A DNA stretch of 15,935 nucleotides from UBA2862 sp045637485 (GTDB taxonomy: Bacteria; Bacillota; Clostridia; Christensenellales; Aristaeellaceae), in assembly GCA_045637485.1 (NCBI GenBank), contig JAZTZK010000329.1, positions 1-15,935 on the forward strand. The letters are read 5' to 3'. The notes beneath the pieces are model-generated. The model had not been told where the DNA came from. It did no database searches and saw nothing but the letters and a program-made list of their open reading frames with translations. Position numbers and translations under genes: made by a program. Shown here piece after piece: positions 8,060 to 14,013 of the stretch. Each line of letters opens with the position of its first letter. Within the stretch, counting starts at the first letter, position 1.

Positions 8060-8079
8060 TGTAATCGTTAATTGTTACA
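8060..8079. promoter_or_regulatory. Palindrome, possible operator upstream of the exported-protein gene
   Basis: TGTAATCGTTAATTGTTACA has arms TGTAA and TTACA with one extra G·T pair and an AT-rich centre. It spans the stop codon of the threonylcarbamoyl-AMP synthase gene and lies about 65–85 bases upstream of the exported-protein start at 7995. No good -10/-35 pair was found nearby, so an operator role is only a suggestion; in RNA it could also form a weak hairpin. Confidence 0.25.
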
Positions 8080-9109
8080 CCTTTTTGACACAGAACCCGG
8101 CCGCGCGCTCAAGGCGGTTCATCACCGCGAGGCCCATGCCGTCGATGGCGATGGCCTCGGAGAACAGGGCATCCGCGCCCAGCGCGTCGGCCTCCCGCAG
8201 GCGCGCGAACATCGAGCGGGCCATGGCCTCGGCATCCGCGCCCAGAGACAGCGCGCGCCGTTCGCCATAGGCGGGAATATGGGCTTCCAGCGCCAGTATG
8301 AGGGGACGCTTGCCCAGGGCGAGGGCATCGTCATAGAGGCGGCAAATGGCCCCGACTACGGCGCTTTCATCACCCTGCACGATGGTCAGCGCCCCCGCGG
8401 GGGCGTAATGGCGGTACTTCATGCCGGGGCTGCGGGGCCGTTCGCCCTCACGCAGCGGACGCAGCACGGCGTCGTCCACCGCCACATCGCCGCAGATGGC
8501 CTCGATGCGCTCAGGGGTGATGCCGCCGGGACGCAATATGCGGGGGGTGGCGTCGGTGACGTCGATCACCGTGGATTCCAGGCCCACCGCGCAGGGGCCG
8601 CCATCCAATATCAGCGGTATGCGACCGTTCATATCCTCCATGACGTGTCCGGCGGCGGTGGGACTGGGGCGACCGGAGCGGTTGGCGCTGGGGGCCGCGA
8701 TGGGCCGCCGCGCGGCATCGATCAGCGCCCGGGCTGCCGGGTGGGCGGGATAGCGTATCGCCACGGTGTTCAGCCCCGCGGTGACCTCGGCGGGCACGGC
8801 GTCGGACTTGGGAAAAATCAGCGTCATCGGCCCCGGCCAGCAGGCGGCCATCAGCTTTTGAGCCGTCGGCGCCGGGTCGCAGGCGATCAGCGGAGAAAGC
8901 TGGCCAATTTCGCTGATGTGCACGATCAGGGGGTTGTCCCCGGGGCGGCCCTTCGCCTCGAATATGCGCTTCACCGCGGCGGCATCCAGCGCGTTCGCCC
9001 CCAGGCCGTACACGGTCTCGGTGGGAAAGGCCACGAGGGAACCCTCGCGGATCAGCTCGCCCGCGCGGGAAAGGGATTCGGGCGTAACGGGCAAAAGTCT
9101 GGTTTGCAA
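8075..9109 (-). CDS. ywlC: L-threonylcarbamoyladenylate synthase (Sua5/YwlC type)
   Basis: This is a 344-residue protein. It makes threonylcarbamoyl-AMP from threonine, bicarbonate and ATP, the first step of t6A formation at tRNA position 37. The N-terminal YrdC domain (about 10–205) shows FPTETVYGLGANA (28–40), FEAKGRPGDNPLIVH with the KxR pair Lys53/Arg55, WPGPMTLIF and APSANRSGRPSPT. The linker motif SPGMKYRHYAP (about 228–237) and a C-terminal Sua5 domain distinguish it from the short TsaC form. The start codon is TTG, supported by AAAGGAG about 9 bases upstream. It follows the GNAT gene by 14 bases. Assignment is firm. Confidence 0.95.
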   Translation of the reverse strand: MQTRLLPVTPESLSRAGELIREGSLVAFPTETVYGLGANALDAAAVKRIFEAKGRPGDNPLIVHISEIGQLSPLIACDPAPTAQKLMAACWPGPMTLIFPKSDAVPAEVTAGLNTVAIRYPAHPAARALIDAARRPIAAPSANRSGRPSPTAAGHVMEDMNGRIPLILDGGPCAVGLESTVIDVTDATPRILRPGGITPERIEAICGDVAVDDAVLRPLREGERPRSPGMKYRHYAPAGALTIVQGDESAVVGAICRLYDDALALGKRPLILALEAHIPAYGERRALSLGADAEAMARSMFARLREADALGADALFSEAIAIDGMGLAVMNRLERAAGFCVKKV

Positions 9110-9123
9110 CGTGATTGGCTCCT

Positions 9124-9603
9124 TTAAAGAATCATTTCCATCCCCACCCTGTACGGCTTCAGGCCCAGCTTTTCATAGAAGCGCATCGCGCCGGGATTGC
9201 AGGTCCAGACGTTCAGGGTGACATTGTAGCAGTCCTTTTCACGGGCATAGGCGAGTATGTGCCCGTAGAGGGCGCGGCCCACGCCCAGCCCCCGGGCGGA
9301 TTCATCCACGCAGATGTCATCGATGTAGAGGGTATCGTGCTCCTCCATCAGCTGGCCGCCGCTGTGCTGCAGCACGCAGAAGCCGTGGCCCAGCACCCGG
9401 CCCGATTCGTCCACGCCGACGAACACCGGGGTGGCGTCATCCTCGAGGATGGCCGCCAGCTCATCAGCGGTGTACTTGGTGGTAGGGCCCTTGAACAGGT
9501 CGGGCCGGCCGTTGTGATGCACCATGTTCACCTGGACCAGCAGGCAAAGGATAGCGGGAATATCCCGGGGTTCGGCGCGTCTGACAGAAATATTGGATTT
9601 CAT
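9124..9603 (-). CDS. GNAT-family N-acetyltransferase
   Basis: This is a 159-residue protein when started at MKSNISVRRAEPRDIPAIL. The fold pattern is standard: an N-terminal RRAEPRDIPAI strand/helix, then LYIDDICVDESARGLGVGRALYGHI, where the GLGVGRAL-type loop binds the acetyl-CoA pyrophosphate, then CYNVTLNVWTCNPGAMRFYEKLGLKPY at the C-terminus. The frame is open up to 9714, but the ATG at 9603 has AAGGTGG about 9 bases upstream, while the extension overlaps the zinc-ribbon gene out of frame. The acceptor substrate cannot be read from the sequence. The first bases are AT-rich like the gene upstream, and the rest has the high GC of the neighbourhood. Confidence 0.9.
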   Translation of the reverse strand: MKSNISVRRAEPRDIPAILCLLVQVNMVHHNGRPDLFKGPTTKYTADELAAILEDDATPVFVGVDESGRVLGHGFCVLQHSGGQLMEEHDTLYIDDICVDESARGLGVGRALYGHILAYAREKDCYNVTLNVWTCNPGAMRFYEKLGLKPYRVGMEMIL

Positions 9604-9616
9604 TATTTTTTCCACC

Positions 9617-9847
9617 TTATTCTTTTCCACCTTGACAATCCGGACATTTTCGCTGCCATATATCAGAGCCGTTTGCGTGATATAATTTGCCACAGTTGAG
9701 GCATTCCATTTCATAAAAGAACTGGTAATGGTCTGTGCCCGGTAAATCTGTTCTTCCGTTGTTCCTCTGATTATTTCTATTAACGAACCCGGCTATGGTC
9801 GTCCTTGAAGATGACTGTTTTTTCATTGCCAATCTCTTCCTTGCCAT
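9617..9847 (-). CDS. Small zinc-ribbon protein, low GC, function unknown
   Basis: This is a 76-residue protein with a zinc ribbon formed by ECLNCGKLYHANGSDIWQRK followed by CPDCQGGKE, two Cys-x2-Cys pairs about 17 residues apart. Before it comes a conserved-looking segment with NRNNQRNNGRT and DLPGTDHYQFFYEM. I recall this N…PGTDH…CxxC…NGSDI…CPxCQGG pattern as a widespread small-protein family of unknown role, but cannot verify it here. The ATG at 9847 has a poor ribosome binding site; an ATG seven codons later (9826) is an alternative with a purine-rich stretch upstream. GC is about 42% (75 of 180 bases at 9661–9840) against more than 60% in the flanking genes, a sign of recent acquisition. 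It ends 13 bases before the GNAT start. Confidence 0.75.
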   Translation of the reverse strand: MARKRLAMKKQSSSRTTIAGFVNRNNQRNNGRTDLPGTDHYQFFYEMECLNCGKLYHANGSDIWQRKCPDCQGGKE

Positions 9848-9895
9848 TGTATTACTCGTGACATCCCGATATATTTGAGACGTATCCCGGTTGAC

Positions 9896-10984
9896 TCAAG
9901 TGTTTTCGTTCAGCAGCGCGGTCTGCTCGGCCAGGGTCAGCGCGTCAATGATCTCGTCCAGTCGGCCCTCCATGATCTCGTCGATCTTGTAAAGGGTCAG
10001 GCCGATGCGGTGGTCGGTGACGCGGCCCTGGGGGAAGTTGTAGGTGCGGATGCGCTCGCTGCGGTCGCCGGTGCCCACCTGGGTGCGCCGCTTGTCGGCG
10101 TATTCGCCGGCCTGCTGCGCGCGCTGGAGGTCGTAGAGCCGGGACTTCAGCACGCGCATGGCCTTCTCGCGGTTCTGGATCTGGCTGCGCTGGTCCTGGG
10201 AAGTCACCACCAGGCCGGTGGGAATGTGGGTGATGCGCACGGCGGAGTCGGTGCGGTTGACGTGCTGGCCGCCCGCGCCGGAGGCCCGGTACGTGTCGAT
10301 GCGCAGGTCATTCGGATTGATCTCCACCTCCACGTCCTCGGCCTCGGGCAGCACGGCCACCGTGGCGGTGGATGTGTGGATGCGGCCGGAGGATTCGGTG
10401 ACGGGCACCCGCTGGACCCGATGAACGCCGGATTCGAACTTCAGCTTCTGGAACACGTTTTTGCCCGAGATCAGCGCAACGGACTCCTTCAGGCCGCCCA
10501 GCTCGGTCGAGCCGTCCTCGATCAGCTCCACCTTCCAGCCCTGGCTGTCGGCGTAGTGGGTATACATGCGCAGCAGCTGCGCCCCGAACAGCCCGGCCTC
10601 GTCACCTCCGGCCCCGGCCCGGACCTCGAGGACCGCGTTCTTGTAATCGTCCGGGTCCTTGGGCAGCAGGGCGATGCGGGCGGCTCGGGTGGCTTCGTCC
10701 AGCTTCGGCTCCAACGCCTCCAGCTCCTCCCTGGCCAGCTCGGTCATGTCCGGGTCGGAAAGCATCTCCTTCGCGCCGTCGATGTCGTCCAGCAGCTTTT
10801 TGTAGGCCACGGCCACATCGTTCAGCTCGGAAAGCTCGCTGTGCTGGCGCATCAGTTTCGTGAACAGCGCCGTGTCCGCGATGACCTCCGGCAGCGTTAT
10901 GCGTATCGAAAGCTCCTCAAACCGCCCCTGGATGGCTTCCAGCTGGGCCGCGATGCGCTGTTGTTCGTTGTACGGTGTAGACAT
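9896..10984 (-). CDS. prfA: Peptide chain release factor 1
   Basis: This is a 362-residue protein, normal for RF1, which ends translation at UAA and UAG. The catalytic GGQ is at 238–240 in RASGAGGQHVNRTDSAVR. The codon-recognition tripeptide is PVT at 194–196 in QRVPVTESSGR. This is the PxT form of RF1, not the SPF of RF2. The domain 1 coiled region and GAGGDEAGLF are present. The ATG at 10984 follows an AAAAGGAG site at about 9 bases. It is 68 bases downstream of prmC, whose product modifies Gln240. A short CTCC…GGAG pairing could partly mask the ribosome binding site, but the stem is only 4 bp. Confidence 0.97.
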   Translation of the reverse strand: MSTPYNEQQRIAAQLEAIQGRFEELSIRITLPEVIADTALFTKLMRQHSELSELNDVAVAYKKLLDDIDGAKEMLSDPDMTELAREELEALEPKLDEATRAARIALLPKDPDDYKNAVLEVRAGAGGDEAGLFGAQLLRMYTHYADSQGWKVELIEDGSTELGGLKESVALISGKNVFQKLKFESGVHRVQRVPVTESSGRIHTSTATVAVLPEAEDVEVEINPNDLRIDTYRASGAGGQHVNRTDSAVRITHIPTGLVVTSQDQRSQIQNREKAMRVLKSRLYDLQRAQQAGEYADKRRTQVGTGDRSERIRTYNFPQGRVTDHRIGLTLYKIDEIMEGRLDEIIDALTLAEQTALLNENT

Positions 10985-11052
10985 GCCTTATTGCTCCTTT
11001 TAATGGAGAGTTTTTCATTGAAAATGAAATTCCGGCCGACGCTATCCGGTTA

Positions 11053-11898
11053 TCAATTCTCAATCTTCGCAAATACGACCCGCTCCACGCCGTTCAAATC
11101 CCTGACCGCTCCGGCCTGGACGCAGGGAAGATGGGCCTTGACCAGTTCGAGGACAGGCTGGGCCTCCCGGATGCCGACCTCGAGGAAGATCGCGCCGCCG
11201 GGGTTCAGGTGATCGGCAGCGCCTTCGGCGATGCGGCGGTAGAAGTCAAGGCCGTCCGCGCCGCCGTCCAGGGCGATGCGCGGCTCGAAGCGCACCTCCC
11301 TCTGAAGTCCGGACAACTCGCCTGTGGGAATGTAGGGCGGATTGGACGCAATGATGTCGAACCGCTCCCGGCCCACGGCGCTGAACAGGTCGCCCAGCCT
11401 GAAATCGACCTTCACGCCCAGGTCCTTCTGATTGGCGCGGGCGATTTCCAGCGCCTCGGGACTGATGTCCGCCAGCGTGATGCGCGCATTGGGGGCCAGG
11501 GAGGCCAGGCTCAGGCCCACGCAGCCGCTGCCCGCGCACAGGTCCAACAGCGTCGGGCAGCCCGGGCGCTGGCGCAGCTCGATCAGCGTCGCCTCCACCA
11601 GGGTCTCGGTATCCTGCCGGGGGATCAGCACGTCGCCGTCCACCCGAAAGCGCAAGCCCATGAAGTCGGCGCTGCCAAGTATGTACTGCACCGGCTCCCC
11701 CGCCGCGCGGCGATCCAGCATCGATTCCAGCCTGTACAGCTGGCGCCTGGGGATGGCCCGGTCGCCTTCAAAGACCAGCTCCTGCCGGGTCAGCCCCAGG
11801 ACGTCCTCGGCGATCCACCGGGCGTCGATATCCGGGTCCGGGCAATTGGTCTGTGTGAGCCGGTCGCGGGCATGCTTCAGCCATTCGGAGATGATCAT
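11053..11898 (-). CDS. prmC: Release factor glutamine N5-methyltransferase
   Basis: This is a 281-residue S-adenosylmethionine-dependent enzyme that methylates the Gln of the GGQ motif in release factors. The N-terminal helical substrate domain (about 1–85) leads to VLIPRQDTETLVE (90–102). The SAM-binding motif I is DLCAGSGCVGLSLA (119–132), motif II is ADISPEAL, and the catalytic NPPYIPTGEL is at 186–195. The start at 11898 has GAGGTAA just upstream, a site that overlaps the stop codon of the preceding DUF1385 gene; the genes are 3 bases apart, so translation is coupled. The adjacent prfA gene encodes the substrate. Confidence 0.96.
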   Translation of the reverse strand: MIISEWLKHARDRLTQTNCPDPDIDARWIAEDVLGLTRQELVFEGDRAIPRRQLYRLESMLDRRAAGEPVQYILGSADFMGLRFRVDGDVLIPRQDTETLVEATLIELRQRPGCPTLLDLCAGSGCVGLSLASLAPNARITLADISPEALEIARANQKDLGVKVDFRLGDLFSAVGRERFDIIASNPPYIPTGELSGLQREVRFEPRIALDGGADGLDFYRRIAEGAADHLNPGGAIFLEVGIREAQPVLELVKAHLPCVQAGAVRDLNGVERVVFAKIEN

Positions 11899-11901
11899 GG
11901 G

Positions 11902-12831
11902 TTACCTCGTTTTATCGTTTTCCTTCGCCGCGTTGTAGGCATATACCGCCACCTCCACCATCTGGGGATGGGCGCGGCGCACAAAGCAGCGTTCCAAAAG
12001 CAGATGGGGGGCCAGCAGCGCGTTGATCAAGGGGCTGGGCCTGGCGGCTTCGAGCAGACGAAGGGGCTCGTTGAGCACGGCGGCAATGGCCAGCACGGTG
12101 AGCGCGCGCACGAGCACCTGCACAGGCAGGGTAAAGGTGCGGATCAGCGCGAAGGCGATCACAGACAGCATCAGTACCGTCATCGCGAAGGCGGCGTCGC
12201 TGCGACGGGACAGGTGGGACGCCCGCTCTGCTCCGGCCTGGGTGACATCCCTGTCCGCGTCGCCGGGGATGGCGTTCAACACCTTGTTGATGGCGCCCCG
12301 GTACATGGCGAAGCGGTTCACCACCCGCAGCCGGGGCACCAGCAGCGCACACAGCAGCATGCACAGCACCCGTGTGGCGCAGGCCACGGCGTTGATGGCG
12401 GTGCGTGGCAGCTCGAAGCGGGGCAGCACCCACTTCACCAGCGCCCAGGGGCCGACGATCACCAGCCCGCCGATCAAAAACAGTATCGCCAGCGCGCTGC
12501 CCGCGGCCACCAGCGACGTGGGGCGAACGCGGAACAGCTCGGCAAAGCGCTGCTCGAAGCGGGTGCCCCTGACGATCTGCTGAGGCATCAGCTGGGCCGA
12601 TTCCGACACGCCGTCCAGGAAGTCCGCCACGCTGAGCACCAGTCGCAGTATGCCCCGCAGGAACGGTATACGCTCCATGGCGTCCCGGACGGGGTGGTAT
12701 TCCCGGCGCAGCCGCAGGGCCACGTCCTTGCTCTCCTGGCGGACGGCAAAGGCCGTGGCGTTGCCCACCTGTATGCGCACGCCCTCCGCGACGGGGGTGG
12801 CGTGTATGTATTCACGATCGTTGTTTGGCAT
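11902..12831 (-). CDS. Divergent DUF1385 (YqhQ-like) membrane protein
   Basis: This is a 309-residue protein when started at MPNNDREYIH; the frame stays open to 12924 but only the ATG at 12831 has a ribosome binding site (AGGTG). The family is inferred from position (between rpmE and prmC) and from colinear remnants: PVAEGVRI, IPFLRGILRLVLSVADF (55–71), MYRGAINKVLNA (177–188), LNEPLRLLEAA, LLAPHLLLERC and QMVEVAVYAY near the C-terminus. About four membrane segments are visible, around 108–135, 145–165, 215–232 and 238–255. In typical members, from memory, the central motif is YHGAEHK followed by HPRCGT; here these read YRGAINK and LSRRSDA. The His, Glu and Cys residues are thus missing. Function of the family is not established. 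Confidence 0.75.
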   Translation of the reverse strand: MPNNDREYIHATPVAEGVRIQVGNATAFAVRQESKDVALRLRREYHPVRDAMERIPFLRGILRLVLSVADFLDGVSESAQLMPQQIVRGTRFEQRFAELFRVRPTSLVAAGSALAILFLIGGLVIVGPWALVKWVLPRFELPRTAINAVACATRVLCMLLCALLVPRLRVVNRFAMYRGAINKVLNAIPGDADRDVTQAGAERASHLSRRSDAAFAMTVLMLSVIAFALIRTFTLPVQVLVRALTVLAIAAVLNEPLRLLEAARPSPLINALLAPHLLLERCFVRRAHPQMVEVAVYAYNAAKENDKTR

Positions 12832-12852
12832 AGCACACCTGCCTGTTGAAAT

Positions 12853-12896
12853 AAAAAAGAACCGGCGCGCTCCGCCGATCCTCTTATGGTGGGTTC
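12853..12896 (-). terminator. Terminator-like hairpin directly before the DUF1385 gene
   Basis: On the minus strand ATCGGCG pairs with CGCCGGT around a GAGCG loop (plus 12861–12879) and runs into TTC and six T residues (plus 12853–12858). An alternative outer stem pairs GAACC (plus 12892–12896) with GGTTC (plus 12859–12863). The U-tract ends only about 22 bases before the DUF1385 start codon, so this is either a terminator or an attenuator. Confidence 0.65.
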
Positions 12897-12910
12897 TACG
12901 CGCATATGGC

Positions 12911-12944
12911 AAAAGCATCGACAAGGCACAGCCCTGCCGATGCT
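12911..12944 (-). terminator. Intrinsic terminator of rpmE
   Basis: On the minus strand AGCATCGGCAGGGC pairs with GCCTTGTCGATGCT around a TGT loop, a 14-bp stem with two G·U pairs, followed by a TTTT run. It begins 7 bases after the rpmE stop codon. Confidence 0.8.
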
Positions 12945-12951
12945 CGTTTGC

Positions 12952-13149
12952 CTACATGCCGTAGCGCTTCTTGAAGCGATCCACGCGTCCGCCGGTGTCA
13001 ACCAGCTTCTGCTTGCCGGTATAGAAGGGATGGCACTTTGAGCAGATATCAACGCGCATCTCCTTCTTCACGGAACCGGTCTCGAAGGTCTCGCCGCAAA
13101 CGCAGCGGACCACCGCCTTGCCGTAATTCGGATGGATGTTCTCCTTCAT
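12952..13149 (-). CDS. rpmE: Ribosomal protein L31 (zinc-binding type)
   Basis: This is a 65-residue protein starting MKENIHPNYGK, the standard L31 N-terminus. It carries a zinc-binding set: Cys16-x-Cys18 and Cys36-x2-Cys39 (ICSKCHPFYTGKQ), so it belongs to the C+ type and not the zinc-free paralogue. It is part of the large ribosomal subunit. A GTG three codons upstream is in frame, but the ATG at 13149 has GAGGTG at 6 bases and gives the conserved N-terminus. A predicted promoter lies about 75–100 bases upstream, and a strong hairpin terminator follows the stop, so it can be a single-gene transcript. Confidence 0.97.
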   Translation of the reverse strand: MKENIHPNYGKAVVRCVCGETFETGSVKKEMRVDICSKCHPFYTGKQKLVDTGGRVDRFKKRYGM

Positions 13150-13221
13150 GGTTTTCACCTCACTCTAATCGGACTGTCGGCCCTCCGGCGGAGCCGGCAT
13201 CGGATTAATCACGCAAAGCTG

Positions 13222-13250
13222 ATTATAGCACACGGGTGGGGCTCAGGCAA
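13222..13250 (-). promoter_or_regulatory. Predicted promoter of rpmE
   Basis: On the minus strand TTGCCT (plus 13245–13250), a 17-base spacer and TATAAT (plus 13222–13227) form a near-consensus promoter, with a TG extension (TGCTATAAT). The leader of about 65 bases contains a GC-rich hairpin (GGCTCC/GGA..GCC region near plus 13175–13195) of unknown importance. Confidence 0.7.
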
Positions 13251-13311
13251 GGGGCGATTGGAGATTTTACATTTTGTCGAGGTAAATTTTCATATTATCG
13301 GGCCCGATCGA

Positions 13312-13761
13312 TCAGAGCTTTATGCTTGACATGATCTCCGCTGCCTCGAGCATGAAATCGGAATCGTCCTGGGGGGTAAACAGGAAGGTGATCAATTGAC
13401 CGTCGCGAAATGTGGCGCAGCCGCTGGCGTTCAGGGCCGGCGCGATAAAGGCGGCGAATGCCCTCCCGTTCAGCTCCAGCAGGCTGATCCTGTCGCAATC
13501 GCTGTTGGCCTCTATAGCCGCACGCATGGCGTCAAAGCTGTCAATCCCCGTGGACTGGATCAGTATATACAAATAGCGCGTGCCGTCCCCCGCCCCCAGG
13601 GCATAGCGAATCGGACCTTCGCCGACGGGGTAGCTGACCCATCCCTTGGGCAATGACAGCGCAAAACCCTCGTCAAAGCGCAGGGTAAAGCGCTCCGTCT
13701 CGGCCAACGCCGCCGCTGTGCACAGGCAGAGCGCCGCCACAATGCACAAAAACTTTCTCAT
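13312..13761 (-). CDS. Small exported protein, PsbP/DUF1795-like pattern
   Basis: This is a 149-residue protein when started at MRKFLCIVAAL. A clear signal peptide ends in AAALAET with cleavage likely after ALA. The mature part opens with a strand pattern FALSLPKGWVSYPV and ends with a helix EAAEIMSSIKL. This layout, together with the middle strands, resembles the PsbP/Mog1/DUF1795 fold; the resemblance is by pattern only. The frame extends to ATG 13773, but GAGGAGGT ends only 1 base before that ATG. A GTG at 13764 or the ATG at 13761 fits the ribosome binding site better. It has its own promoter and no operon partner. Role unknown. Confidence 0.8.
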   Translation of the reverse strand: MRKFLCIVAALCLCTAAALAETERFTLRFDEGFALSLPKGWVSYPVGEGPIRYALGAGDGTRYLYILIQSTGIDSFDAMRAAIEANSDCDRISLLELNGRAFAAFIAPALNASGCATFRDGQLITFLFTPQDDSDFMLEAAEIMSSIKL

Positions 13762-13807
13762 CACGGCACGCATACCTCCTCGCAGTTCTCCCGATCATGC
13801 TACACGC

Positions 13808-13837
13808 ATTATACCACAGCCCATGCTGTCATTACAA
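13808..13837 (-). promoter_or_regulatory. Predicted promoter of the small exported protein gene
   Basis: On the minus strand TTGTAA (plus 13832–13837), an 18-base spacer and TATAAT (plus 13808–13813) with TG one base before the -10 (TGGTATAAT). The start of transcription would be about 30 bases before the ribosome binding site. Confidence 0.65.
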
Positions 13838-13861
13838 ATGACGAATTCATGGCGGAAGTAT

Positions 13862-13894
13862 AACACATCTATGCAGGGGAATGAACAATGTGTT
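13862..13894. repeat. Short inverted repeat in the spacer before the IS
   Basis: AACACAT (13862–13868) and ATGTGTT (13888–13894) are perfect 7-base inverted arms separated by 19 bases. It lies between the promoter of the small exported protein and the ribosome binding site at 13961–13967. It might be an operator, or chance. Confidence 0.25.
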
Positions 13895-13974
13895 TGCAGC
13901 GCGTTCCCCCGCAACTCCACCCGAGTTTACCAGTATAGGAAGCACAAAAGCGCTGTGGGAGAAGGAGAAAAGGC

Positions 13975-14013
13975 ATGAAAAGGCAAAATAATATATACCT
14001 ACGACGTACCTAA
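13975..14013 (+). pseudogene. Possible 5' remnant of a gene cut by the IS
   Basis: A strong AAGGAG site sits 7 bases before an ATG at 13975. The frame reads MKRQNNIYLRRT and stops at 14011–14013, about where the insertion sequence begins. The N-terminus resembles starts of some clostridial tyrosine recombinases (NIYLRR followed by DGR), but 11 residues are too few to be sure. The sequence right of the IS within the window does not continue such a gene. It could also be chance. Confidence 0.3.

Noticed and set aside
8044..8070. GGGAGGT followed by ATG on the plus strand as a small gene
   Set aside because: The frame stops after six codons and overlaps the leader of a minus-strand gene.
8072..9127. 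351-residue plus-strand frame opposite the Sua5 gene
   Set aside because: It is Gly/Arg/His-rich, has no ribosome binding site and is fully antisense to a confident gene.
9848..9895. Direct repeat ATCCCG (two copies) between prfA and the zinc-ribbon gene as an insertion footprint
   Set aside because: Six bases is too short to separate from chance, and the copies do not bracket the inserted gene.
9896..10984. PVT in place of PAT in release factor 1 as a recoding signal
   Set aside because: RF1 proteins tolerate variation at the middle position of PxT, so UAA/UAG recognition is expected to be normal.
10985..11052. CTCC…GGAG pairing and a small AT-rich hairpin before prfA as a regulatory element
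   Set aside because: The masking stem is only 4 bp and the other hairpin is a 7-bp AT-rich stem; neither matches a known leader type.
11131..12849. 572-residue plus-strand frame opposite prmC and the DUF1385 gene
   Set aside because: It is Gln/His/Gly/Arg-rich without any motif and is antisense to confident genes.
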